Shown here: one piece after another, positions 1 to 9,538 of the stretch
How positions within the stretch are numbered: position 1 is the first letter of the stretch
Layout of the letters: every line of letters begins with the position of its first letter
From: JBBSMX01 sp038232935
GTDB taxonomy: Bacteria > Bacteroidota > Rhodothermia > Rhodothermales > JANQRZ01
Direction: 5' to 3'
NCBI GenBank assembly: GCA_038232935.1
Contig: JBBSMX010000153.1
Location: forward strand, 1 to 9,897
Length of the DNA stretch: 9,897 bases
Position numbers and translations under genes: made by a program
The notes under the pieces: generated by a model
The model's input: only the letters and a program-made list of their open reading frames with translations
The model's database searches: none
Told to the model about the DNA's origin: nothing

Positions 1-16
1 GCGCGGCGGGGTCGCC

Positions 17-60
17 TTAACGCTCGTTTAACGCGCCCGATCCTCCCCATTAATTAACGG
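17..60. promoter_or_regulatory. AT-richer leader upstream of ctaB with repeated TTAACG motifs
   Basis: TTAACGC occurs at 17-23 and 28-34, exactly 11 bp (one helical turn) apart. TTAACGG follows at 54-60, next to the 8-bp palindrome TTAATTAA at 50-57. A related CTAACGC lies at 139-145, just before the ctaB start. In an otherwise very GC-rich window these AT-richer motifs stand out and could be a promoter or operator region for ctaB. I could not fix a convincing -33/-7 pair, and the window starts too close to show what lies upstream. Function is inference only. Confidence 0.3.
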
Positions 61-151
61 AACGGCCCCTCCCTCCTGTTGTTGATTACTCCCCGGTCTG
101 ACAGCCCCGATCGTTTCTGTTCCGGGCCGCCCTTCCGACTAACGCGAGCGC

Positions 152-1120
152 ATGAGCACAGACGCCCACAGTCTCCCCCACGCCAGCGGGATCGCCTCCG
201 CCCCCTTACGTCGGATGTCGCCTCCCCCCTCTCCCGGCTCGGTCGCGCTCGACGTGGTGCCCTCGCGTGCAGCGGACCTCAAGGAGTTGCTTAAGCCCGG
301 GATCAGCCTGTTCGTCGTCGTCACTGCGGCTGCGGGGTACCTGTTCGGAGCGGCAGACGGGATCGACCTCGTCCGGCTCGTCGCGCTCCTATTCGGGACG
401 GCACTGACGGCGGGCGGCAGCGGTGCTCTCAACCACTGGTGGGAGCGCGAGCACGATGCGAAGATGAAGCGGACGCAGAACCGCCCGCTCCCGGCCGGCC
501 GCATCACACCCGGCTTCGTGCTCGCCTACGGCCTTGCCACCATGGCGCTCGGGCTCGCTCTCCTCGTCGCGTTTGTCAACCTGCTGACCGCCGGGCTTGC
601 CGCCGCGACGGCGCTCAGCTACCTGGTCGTCTACACCCCGCTCAAGCGGCGCACGAAGTACAACACGCTCGTCGGCGCGGTCCCCGGCGCGCTCCCCGCC
701 CTCGGCGGCTACGTGGCGGCGACGGGCGCGTTTGGTGCCGCCGGCTGGGCCATCTTCGCGATCCTCTTCCTCTGGCAGCTCCCCCACTTCCTGTCGCTCG
801 CGTGGATGTACCGCGACGACTACGCGCGCGGCGGCTTCGTCATGCTGCCCGTCGTCGAACCTGACGGGCGCTCGACGGCACTGCACGCGCTCGGCGCTAC
901 GCTCGCGCTCCTGGTCGCGGGCGTCGTCCCGGCTGCGCTGGGTGCCGCAGGCTGGCTGTACCTCGTCGGGATGGTCGCGCTCGGGACATGGTTCACCCTC
1001 CCGGCGTTCTCGTTCTTCAACGAGCCCTCGCCCGAACGCGCCCGCCGACTCCTCCTGGCGTCCATCGTCTACATCCCGACGTTCTTCACCCTCGTCGTGC
1101 TCGACTACTTCCTGCTGTAA
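152..1120 (+). CDS. ctaB: Protohaem IX farnesyltransferase (haem O synthase)
   Basis: This integral membrane prenyltransferase of the UbiA superfamily transfers a farnesyl group from farnesyl diphosphate to protohaem IX, giving haem O for haem-copper terminal oxidases (directly, or via haem A). The 322-residue chain shows the first prenyl-diphosphate/Mg motif as N94-x3-E98-x3-D102 followed by MKRTQNRPL. The first acidic residue is Glu rather than the common Asp. The family segment YTPLKRRTKYN lies at 161-171, and WQLPHFLSLAWMYRDDYARGG at about 208-228 carries the second acidic motif. The rest is a series of hydrophobic helices, as expected for about nine membrane spans. The first ~45 residues are a polar, Pro/Ser/Ala-rich extension. 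M22 (215) is an alternative start, but ATG 152 is the first in frame. No clear Shine-Dalgarno is visible. It is separated from the following ABC operon by about 100 bases containing a tandem repeat. Identity is secure from the motifs. Confidence 0.95.
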   Translation: MSTDAHSLPHASGIASAPLRRMSPPPSPGSVALDVVPSRAADLKELLKPGISLFVVVTAAAGYLFGAADGIDLVRLVALLFGTALTAGGSGALNHWWEREHDAKMKRTQNRPLPAGRITPGFVLAYGLATMALGLALLVAFVNLLTAGLAAATALSYLVVYTPLKRRTKYNTLVGAVPGALPALGGYVAATGAFGAAGWAIFAILFLWQLPHFLSLAWMYRDDYARGGFVMLPVVEPDGRSTALHALGATLALLVAGVVPAALGAAGWLYLVGMVALGTWFTLPAFSFFNEPSPERARRLLLASIVYIPTFFTLVVLDYFLL

Positions 1121-1130
1121 GAGGCTTGGG

Positions 1131-1172
1131 GCTCTTAGCTCTCGGCTCTTAGCTCTCGGCTCTTAGCTCCGA
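1131..1172. repeat. 14-bp tandem repeat, three copies, after ctaB
   Basis: The unit GCTCTTAGCTCTCG occurs at 1131-1144 and 1145-1158 exactly. A third copy at 1159-1172 diverges only in its last bases (GCTCTTAGCTCCGA). The array starts 10 bases after the ctaB stop and fills the spacer before the ABC operon. The short motif GAGCTAAG near 1199-1206 is a reverse-complement echo of the unit. Nothing suggests it is translated. Function is unknown. Confidence 0.85.
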
Positions 1173-1176
1173 GAGC
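1152..1176 (+). terminator. Hairpin at the end of the tandem repeat, possible ctaB transcript end
   Basis: GCTCTCGG (1152-1159) and CCGAGAGC (1169-1176) are perfectly complementary, enclosing a 9-base loop. The 8-bp GC-rich stem 30 bases after the ctaB stop could be a transcript-end or stabilising structure. It is followed by ACCAGAGAAACC, with no T run, so it is not a canonical intrinsic terminator. The divergent third repeat copy is what creates the right arm. Terminator function is inferred and weak. Confidence 0.35.
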
Positions 1177-1224
1177 ACCAGAGAAACCGACAGCCACGAG
1201 CTAAGCGCCATCAGCGTACTCGCT

Positions 1225-2205
1225 ATGCCTCCCGCCCTCTCCGTCCGCGAACTCGCATATGCTTACGGCGAGCACCGCGCCCTCGACGGCCTCACGTTCG
1301 AGGTGCAGACCGGCGAGTTGTTCGGCCTGCTCGGCCCGAACGGCGGCGGGAAGACCACGCTGTTCCGGATCGTGACGACGCTCATGCCGCCCTCGGCTGG
1401 GAGCGCCGCCGTGCTCGGGCACGACACGACGACCGAACCGGAGGCGGTGCGACGAAGCCTCGGCGTCGTGTTCCAGCAGCCCGCGCTCGATGCCGAGTTG
1501 ACCGTGCGGGAGAACCTCCGTTTCCACGGCATCCTCGTCGGACTCGGCGGCACCGAGTTGAACGCACGTACCGACGCCCTCCTCGGCGTCTTCGGACTCA
1601 GTGACCGCGCGGGGGACCGTGTGAAGACGCTCTCCGGCGGCCTCACCCGCCGCGCCGACCTCGCCCGCGGCCTCCTCCATCGCCCGGCCCTCCTCCTGCT
1701 CGACGAGCCGACGACCGGCCTCGACCCCACGGCACGGCGCGAGCTGTGGGCCGCCCTCGCCCGCCTCCGCCGCGACGAAGGCACCACGATTGTCGTCGCC
1801 ACGCACCTCATGGAAGAGGCCGAGCGCTGCGACCGCGTCGCCATCCTCGACCGGGGCCGCCTCGTCGCCCTCGGCGAGCCGGCCGCGCTGACGGCCGAAC
1901 TCGGCGACGAAACGCTGTGGCTAGAGTCGAAGGACGCCGCGGCCCTCGCGTCGGTGCTGCACGATCAGTTCGGGTTGGACTCGCGGCTCGTTGGGTCCGC
2001 GGTGATGGTGGAAGCCGAGGATGCTCCCGCCGTACTCGCCCGCGTCTACGCCGCGTTCCCCGAGCACGTCACCTCCGCCACCGTCCGCCGCCCCACCCTC
2101 GACGACGTGTTCGCCGCGCGGACCGGGAGAGCGTTCGAGGTTGGAGCTTCGAAGTTGGACGTGGCGCAGACCTCCCACCTCGAACCACACCCCGTAACCC
2201 GATGA
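1225..2205 (+). CDS. ABC transporter ATP-binding protein (DrrA-like, ABC-2 type exporter)
   Basis: This cytoplasmic ATPase subunit would power the permease encoded immediately downstream. Its 326 residues contain, in order, Walker A GPNGGGKT (37-44), Q-loop VFQQ (82-85), signature LSGGL (136-140, with Leu where Gln or Met is more usual), Walker B LLLLDEPTTGLD (156-167) and the switch His in VVATH (H194). The C-terminal ~100 residues form the accessory domain seen in daunorubicin/lantibiotic/gliding-type exporter ATPases and include PTLDDVFAARTGR. All catalytic motifs are present, so it should be active. ATG 1225 starts just before the family's first strand, and no Shine-Dalgarno is evident. 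The stop codon overlaps the permease start (ATGA), indicating translational coupling. The substrate cannot be read from the sequence. The neighbouring ctaB hints at a role in respiratory-chain assembly, which is inference. Confidence 0.95.
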   Translation: MPPALSVRELAYAYGEHRALDGLTFEVQTGELFGLLGPNGGGKTTLFRIVTTLMPPSAGSAAVLGHDTTTEPEAVRRSLGVVFQQPALDAELTVRENLRFHGILVGLGGTELNARTDALLGVFGLSDRAGDRVKTLSGGLTRRADLARGLLHRPALLLLDEPTTGLDPTARRELWAALARLRRDEGTTIVVATHLMEEAERCDRVAILDRGRLVALGEPAALTAELGDETLWLESKDAAALASVLHDQFGLDSRLVGSAVMVEAEDAPAVLARVYAAFPEHVTSATVRRPTLDDVFAARTGRAFEVGASKLDVAQTSHLEPHPVTR

Positions 2206-2978
2206 TCGCCGTCATCCACGCGCTCTGGCGGCGCGAGATCACCAAGTTCCTCCGCGACCGCAGCCGCCTCATCGGCGCGCTCCTACAGCCGCTCGGGTTC
2301 TGGGTGCTGCTCGGGCTCGGTTTCTACGGCACGTTTCAGATGCCCGGTGCCACCGAGGTCGGCTACCTCGAATACCTCTACCCCGGCATCATCGCGCTCA
2401 TCCTCCTCTTCACCGCCATCTTCTCGACGATCTCCGTCGTGCAGGAGCGGCAGGAGGGGTTCCTGCAAGCCGCTCTCGTCGCCCCCGTCCCCCGCACGAC
2501 CATCGTGCTCGGGCTCGTCTCCGGCGGGACGACTCTCGCCGTCGCCGAGGCCGTGCTGTTCCTGCTGCTCGCGCCCCTCGTCGGTCTCACGCCGGGCGTG
2601 GTGGGCCTGCTCGTGGTGATCGCGGCCGTCGTGCTGATGGCGCTCGCCTTCACCGCGCTCGGCTTCACCATCGCGTGGCGACTGGACACGACGCGCGGTT
2701 TCCACGCGGTGATGAACCTGTTCCTCCTCCCGATGTGGTTCCTCTCGGGCGCGTTCTTTCCGGCCGACGGCGTGCCCGCCGTGCTGCGCTGGGTGATGTA
2801 CGCGAACCCGGCCTTCTACGGCGTCGCCGCTATCCGGCAGGGGCTGTACCTCCCCGCCGAGGCGCCCGGCGTCGGGCTCCCGCTTGCGGCGACGCTGGGC
2901 GTGAGCCTCGCCTTCGCCATCGGCGTGCTGGCGCTCGCGGTGTGGACGGTCCGACGTCCTCTCTTCGCCTCGACCTGA
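2202..2978 (+). CDS. ABC-2 type transporter permease
   Basis: This is the membrane subunit paired with the ATPase just upstream. ATG 2202 overlaps the ATPase stop as ATGA and gives a 258-residue protein that starts like the family, with an amphipathic N-terminal helix (MIAVIHALWRREITKFLRDR). The reading frame stays open upstream to before 1746, but that part is a shadow of the ATPase gene. Predicted membrane segments fall near residues 23-43, 58-80, 100-127, 132-158, 169-187 and 226-250, six in all as expected for ABC-2 permeases. The cytoplasmic loop QERQEGFLQAALVAPVPR (81-98) and the block MWFLSGAFFPADGVP...ANPAFYGVAAIRQGLY (178-216) match the ABC-2 signature region of DrrB/NodJ-like exporters. 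There is one permease gene, so the transporter would be a permease homodimer with an ATPase dimer. Substrate unknown. Confidence 0.93.
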   Translation: MIAVIHALWRREITKFLRDRSRLIGALLQPLGFWVLLGLGFYGTFQMPGATEVGYLEYLYPGIIALILLFTAIFSTISVVQERQEGFLQAALVAPVPRTTIVLGLVSGGTTLAVAEAVLFLLLAPLVGLTPGVVGLLVVIAAVVLMALAFTALGFTIAWRLDTTRGFHAVMNLFLLPMWFLSGAFFPADGVPAVLRWVMYANPAFYGVAAIRQGLYLPAEAPGVGLPLAATLGVSLAFAIGVLALAVWTVRRPLFAST

Positions 2979-2988
2979 TGGAAGCACC

Positions 2989-3414
2989 GTGATCGAGTCG
3001 CTGGCGGAGGCGGGACCGCTCGGTCTGTTCCTCGTCTCGTTCCTCGCGGCGACGCTGGTGCCGCTCTCGTCGGAGGTGGCCCTCGTGGCCGGGCTCGCCG
3101 CCGGGGTGCCGAAGACGGATGCGATTGTGGCGTGCTCGCTGGGCAACTGCCTCGCCTGCACGGTGAACTACGGGCTGGGCTGGTTCTTCCGCGAGAAAAC
3201 AGAGGCGCGGATCGCGGCGTCGCGGGCGGGCCGGCGGGCGTTGGGGTGGATGGAGCGCTACGGGTGGGCGAGCCTGCTCTTCTCGTGGGCGCCCGTCGTC
3301 GGGGATCCGCTGACGGTCGTGGCGGGCATCACGCGGGTGCCGTTCGTGCTGTTTGCCGTCGTCGTATTCGCCCTCCGCGTCGGCCGCTACCTGCTCATCG
3401 CCGGGCTGTTCTGA
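2989..3414 (+). CDS. YqaA-like small membrane protein (DedA/VTT-related family)
   Basis: This 141-residue hydrophobic protein begins at GTG 2989, 10 bases after the permease stop. No ATG is available in frame: ATG 2978 opens another frame that stops after four codons. Residues 17-29 (SFLAATLVPLSSE), GN at 52-53, ERYG at 89-92 and PVVGDPL at 102-108 correspond, by recollection, to the pattern in E. coli YqaA (SFLSATLLPGNSE ... GN ... KRYG ... PVVGD). That protein belongs to the SNARE-associated/DedA-like group of membrane proteins. Length matches YqaA. The charged middle (68-90) sits between two membrane parts. DedA relatives are linked to lipid-carrier flipping or membrane homeostasis, but YqaA itself has no settled role, so none is assigned. 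The tight spacing makes it the third gene of the ABC operon. Its stop codon forms the left edge of a palindromic element. Confidence 0.82.
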   Translation: MIESLAEAGPLGLFLVSFLAATLVPLSSEVALVAGLAAGVPKTDAIVACSLGNCLACTVNYGLGWFFREKTEARIAASRAGRRALGWMERYGWASLLFSWAPVVGDPLTVVAGITRVPFVLFAVVVFALRVGRYLLIAGLF

Positions 3415-3523
3415 CCCCCCGTTCGTATCGCTATCGCTATGCTCAGGGCGATACGAGCTGTCCCCCTCGTTTGAGGGGGACAGCTTCGCGAAGTGCCCGA
3501 AGGGACGAGCGAAGCAGGGGGTC
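3413..3523. repeat. Composite palindromic (REP-like) extragenic element
   Basis: The element is bounded by GACCCCC (3413-3419) and its complement GGGGGTC (3517-3523). Inside it lie hairpin A, TCGTATCGC (3423-3431) with GCGATACGA (3448-3456), and the very strong hairpin B. A third stem pairs GCTTCGC (3483-3489) with GCGAAGC (3509-3515), enclosing a smaller stem around CCCGAAGGG (3496-3504). The left end includes the last two bases of the upstream gene's TGA stop. From memory, CCCCCT...GCTTCGC...GGGGG-type palindromes are scattered between genes in many GC-rich bacteria. Copy number here cannot be checked from one window. Confidence 0.7.
3456..3485 (+). terminator. Strong 13-bp hairpin after the yqaA-like gene
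   Basis: AGCTGTCCCCCTC (3456-3468) pairs perfectly with GAGGGGGACAGCT (3473-3485) across the 4-base loop GTTT. This is the most stable obvious hairpin in the window. It stands 41 bases after the ABC-operon stop and before the next candidate promoter, a sensible place to end transcription or protect a 3' end. No T run follows on either strand, so it would act differently from a textbook intrinsic terminator. It is part of the larger palindromic element. Confidence 0.5.
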
Positions 3524-3545
3524 TGTACGGGTGGGCGAGCACGCG

Positions 3546-3579
3546 TTTGCATAGACGTTTTATCGTATGTTTGCGTCTA
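3546..3579 (+). promoter_or_regulatory. Candidate Bacteroidota-type promoter with overlapping dyad
   Basis: TATGTTTG at 3566-3573 fits the Bacteroidota -7 consensus TAnnTTTG exactly. TTTG at 3546-3549 could be the -33 box, with a 16-bp spacer that is slightly short. An inverted pair TAGACG (3552-3557) / CGTCTA (3574-3579) brackets the -7 box and could be an operator. The expected start near 3580 would give a leader of about 65-80 bases for the sensor kinase gene. The local AT-richness is unusual for this window. Not experimentally supported. Confidence 0.45.
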
Positions 3580-3584
3580 GAAAT

Positions 3585-3605
3585 CCCCCCCCCCACCTAT
3601 GGGGG
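3585..3605 (+). repeat. Poly-C tract (10 C) with potential C5/G5 hairpin in the kinase leader
   Basis: Ten consecutive C residues (3585-3594) are followed by ACCTAT and then GGGGG (3601-3605), so CCCCC-ACCTAT-GGGGG can fold into a short stem. The tract lies between the candidate promoter and the sensor kinase start. Long C runs are prone to slippage during replication and to sequencing error. It is outside the coding sequence under either proposed start. Confidence 0.7.
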
Positions 3606-3647
3606 AAACCCTCATGATGCGTGGCGTCCTCGTAAGGCAGGCCGTCC

Positions 3648-7376
<3,729 letters not shown>

Positions 7377-7386
7377 CCGACCCTCT

Positions 7387-7839
7387 ATGCCCCACCATGT
7401 ATTTATCGTGGAAGACCATGCCGTGATGAGTCAAATACTCGTCGCGTACCTCTCGAACCAGTCGGACTTCGACATCTGCGGCACCGCCTCGACCGGCGAA
7501 GACGCCCTCACCCAGCTCCCCGACGACGCCGATATCGTCCTCGTCGACCTCTCCCTGCCGGAGATGAGCGGGATCGATCTGATCCGGGAAGTTCGTACCC
7601 GGTGGCCCGCGCTCCCCTGCCTCGTTTGCTCCGGCCACGACGAGGCCCTCTACGTCGGGCGAGCGCTCGCGGCCGGCGCCAGAGGCTACGTGGCAAAGGG
7701 GAATCCGGCCGAGCTATCCGAAGGGATTCGGTGCGTCCTTGGCGGCGACGAGTTCCTCAGCGCCTCGCTCCGCGAGCGCGTCGAAGCGCGGAACGGCACG
7801 GTGCCCGGCAAAGCCTCCGACTCGAAGGCGGCTTCCTGA
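7387..7839 (+). CDS. Single-domain response regulator (NarL-type receiver without output domain)
   Basis: The 150-residue protein is a receiver domain with the acidic pair E9-D10, phosphoacceptor D54 in VLVDLSLPEMSG, S82 in the Ser/Thr switch position, Y101 and K104. The segment AAGARGYVAKGNPAELSEGIRCVLGG is typical of NarL/FixJ regulators. The DNA-binding helix-turn-helix that normally follows is absent. After FLSASLRERV (122-131) there is only a short polar tail ending in SDSKAAS, and I see no HTH in other frames downstream. It starts 10 bases after the kinase stop, so the two are almost certainly cotranscribed, and the HisKA_3 kinase class fits a NarL-type partner. Output is probably by protein contact, by passing phosphate on, or by feedback on the kinase fusion. 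Identity as a receiver is secure; the output route is unknown. Confidence 0.94.
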   Translation: MPHHVFIVEDHAVMSQILVAYLSNQSDFDICGTASTGEDALTQLPDDADIVLVDLSLPEMSGIDLIREVRTRWPALPCLVCSGHDEALYVGRALAAGARGYVAKGNPAELSEGIRCVLGGDEFLSASLRERVEARNGTVPGKASDSKAAS

Positions 7840-7925
7840 CGTCTGCCGTGCCCGGCTGAGCGCGTATTCACGGGTGTTTAGCTCGTGCCTGCGAACCTGA
7901 ACGGCCGCTCGGCGCTTCCATCGGC

Positions 7926-9008
7926 ATGGAACCTCTCGCTCCTCCTCCCCGCTCCGCCGCCGACCTCAAGGCGCTGGACCGCGCCGAGCTCGAAGCGTTC
8001 GCCGCCTCGCTCGGGCAGCCGGCGTTTCGGGGACGCCAGCTTTTCAAGTGGCTCTACGGCAAAGGCGCAGCGACGTTCGACGAGATGACCGATCTCCCCC
8101 TGTCGTTTCGCGAGCGCCTCGAAGATGTCGCCGCGATCTCGACGCTCGACGAGGTCCAGCGGCAGACGGCGACGGACCAGACCGTAAAGTCCCTCTTCCG
8201 CCTCCCCTCCGGCCGCGATGTCGAGAGCGTGCTGATCCCCGACTTCGACGCGGAAGGGAACGCGAAGCGGCTGACGGTCTGCGTCTCCAGCCAGGTCGGC
8301 TGCGCGATGGGGTGCCACTTCTGCGCGACGGGGCTGATGGGGTTCGGTCAGAACCTGACGGCGGGTGAGATCTTCGAGCAGGTCCACCGCATGAACGAGG
8401 TCGCGGCGGAACGCTTCGGGCGAGGTATTACGAACGTCGTCTACATGGGGATGGGCGAGCCGCTGCAGAACTACGCCGCCGTCCTCAAGAGCACGACTCT
8501 CCTCGCCGACCCCGACGGCCTCGGCCTCAGCCCGAAGCGGATCACCGTCTCGACCGTCGGCCTCGCCCGCCGCATCCGCGACCTCGCCGACGACGACGCA
8601 CCGTTCCGCCTCGCCATCTCGCTCCACGCCCCGACGGACTCGCAGCGGAGCGCAATCATGCCGGTCAATCGCTCAGAGAAGACCGATCTCGGCGCGCTGA
8701 AAGACGCCGTCCAGCACTACCACGCCCGGACCGGCAAGCGCGTCACGTACGAGTACTGCATGTTCGCGGGCGTCAACGACAGCGAGGCCGACGCGCGCCA
8801 CCTCGCCGCCGTCGCGCGCTGGGCACCGAGCAAGGTGAATCTCATCATGTACAACCCCGTCGAGGGCACCGGCTTCGCCCCGACCGATGAAGCGCGCCTA
8901 AACCGATTTATCGGCGTGCTCGTCGGCGAGGGCGTCCGCGTCACCGTCCGTCGCAACCGGGGGCAGGACATCGACGCAGCGTGCGGGCAGCTCGCGGCGA
9001 GGACGTAG
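7926..9008 (+). CDS. rlmN: Dual-specificity 23S rRNA/tRNA adenine C2-methyltransferase (radical SAM)
   Basis: RlmN methylates C2 of A2503 in 23S rRNA and of A37 in some tRNAs, supporting translational accuracy. The 360-residue chain has the family N-terminal accessory domain (ALDRAELEAFAASLG, then FRGRQLFKWLY at 34-44). The radical SAM cluster motif C126-x3-C130-x2-C133 lies in QVGCAMGCHFCATG, and GMGEPLQNY is the SAM-binding GGE-like motif. The two mechanism cysteines are present: C119 (CVSSQVGC, seven before the cluster as in E. coli C118) and C353 (DIDAACGQL, equivalent to the methyl-carrying C355). All catalytic residues are therefore intact. ATG 7926 fits the family length; no Shine-Dalgarno is seen. 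It follows the receiver gene by 86 bases, in which I find no clear promoter or terminator. Its TAG stop lies inside the left arm of an inverted-repeat element. Confidence 0.97.
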   Translation: MEPLAPPPRSAADLKALDRAELEAFAASLGQPAFRGRQLFKWLYGKGAATFDEMTDLPLSFRERLEDVAAISTLDEVQRQTATDQTVKSLFRLPSGRDVESVLIPDFDAEGNAKRLTVCVSSQVGCAMGCHFCATGLMGFGQNLTAGEIFEQVHRMNEVAAERFGRGITNVVYMGMGEPLQNYAAVLKSTTLLADPDGLGLSPKRITVSTVGLARRIRDLADDDAPFRLAISLHAPTDSQRSAIMPVNRSEKTDLGALKDAVQHYHARTGKRVTYEYCMFAGVNDSEADARHLAAVARWAPSKVNLIMYNPVEGTGFAPTDEARLNRFIGVLVGEGVRVTVRRNRGQDIDAACGQLAART

Positions 9009-9110
9009 GGGCGAAGCATTCGCTGCCTCCGCCAGGGTTGGCGCGGTGCCTCTTGGTGACTCCGTGTTCGCGGGATGGCTGTTCCCTCGCGGGCGAATGC
9101 TTCGCCCCTA
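9006..9110. mobile_element. 105-bp inverted-repeat element on the rlmN stop codon (MITE-like or REP-like)
   Basis: TAGGGGCGAAGCATTCGC (9006-9023) and GCGAATGCTTCGCCCCTA (9093-9110) are perfect 18-bp inverted arms separated by 69 bases. Both outer ends are TA, as left by TA-targeting insertion (IS630/Tc1-mariner type). Removing the element with one TA would leave ACG-TAG-CGATCC, so rlmN would keep the same TAG stop. The centre encodes no plausible protein and contains a short repeat TCGCGGG (9068-9074, 9087-9093). GGGGCGAA...TTCGCCCC palindromes are, from memory, common intergenic repeats in many bacteria, so a REP-like or structural role is the alternative to a non-autonomous transposon. No transposase is in the window. 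Confidence 0.6.
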
Positions 9111-9203
9111 GCGATCCTGCGGTCCATTCACGGACGGAAACGCAATGCACGGTTGCGCGGTATACGCTGCACACCTCTCCTCACCCAACTCGCTCTTCGG
9201 CTC

Positions 9204-9473
9204 ATGGCATCCTCCCGGCCCGGCATCGGCAACGCCTCCTTCGAAACCATCGTCGCGTTCCTCGGGGCGCTCCTCGTCTTCCCGCTCGTCATCAAGGTCG
9301 TCATCGGCACCGTGAAGACCGTGTTCCGGCTTAGCGTCGTGCGCCGCCTGATCCTGGAGTCCGCCGTCGTCGGGCTGACGACGCTGCTGACGAAGGAGGG
9401 CGTGTTGGACAAGCTCTTCGGGCAGCAGGGCAAACGCGGCGATGGGGTCCTCAAGCCCGACTCAAAGCGGTAG
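9204..9473 (+). CDS. Small hypothetical membrane protein (89 aa)
   Basis: I do not recognise a family. The reading frame is open upstream to 9075, but that part overlaps the inverted-repeat element and is Arg-rich, as shadow frames are here. ATG 9204 (MASSRPGIGN) is therefore the better start. From there the protein has one clear hydrophobic segment at about residues 16-36, an Arg-flanked amphipathic stretch (37-48), a weaker hydrophobic segment (about 49-62) and a polar, basic C-terminus ending KPDSKR. It resembles short single- or double-span inner membrane proteins. It lies 65 bases upstream of the HAS-barrel gene on the same strand and may share a transcript with it. It could be a spurious frame, but the sensible hydrophobic layout argues for a real gene. 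Confidence 0.6.
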   Translation: MASSRPGIGNASFETIVAFLGALLVFPLVIKVVIGTVKTVFRLSVVRRLILESAVVGLTTLLTKEGVLDKLFGQQGKRGDGVLKPDSKR

Positions 9474-9538
9474 GCTCCCGCATCGCCCCCTGGCTGTCGT
9501 AGGTTCGAAGCATCTCCGCTCACGAGCTCCGACCGCCT

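Noticed and set aside
1746..2201. Upstream extension of the permease frame, which would add 152 residues
   Set aside because: The extension is Arg/Pro-rich and lies wholly within the ATPase gene. The family-like N-terminus begins at ATG 2202, which overlaps the ATPase stop.
2283..3161. A minus-strand frame of 292 codons over the permease and YqaA-like genes
   Set aside because: Low-complexity Glu/Arg/His-rich shadow opposite two well-supported membrane protein genes.
3413..3523. CRISPR-like interpretation of the repeat cluster
   Set aside because: The stems are different from one another and there are no regularly spaced direct repeats or spacers.
7840..7925. Possible terminator or promoter between the receiver gene and rlmN
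   Set aside because: Only 4-bp complementarities such as GCCG/CGGC and CACG/CGTG were found, with no T run and no TAnnTTTG box, so no feature is called.
9075..9203. Longer start for the small membrane protein
   Set aside because: The added residues are encoded partly by the inverted-repeat element and are basic and featureless. ATG 9204 gives a sensible small membrane protein.
9474..9538. Possible regulatory site before the HAS-barrel gene
   Set aside because: No hairpin, repeat or promoter-like box stood out in these 65 bases.
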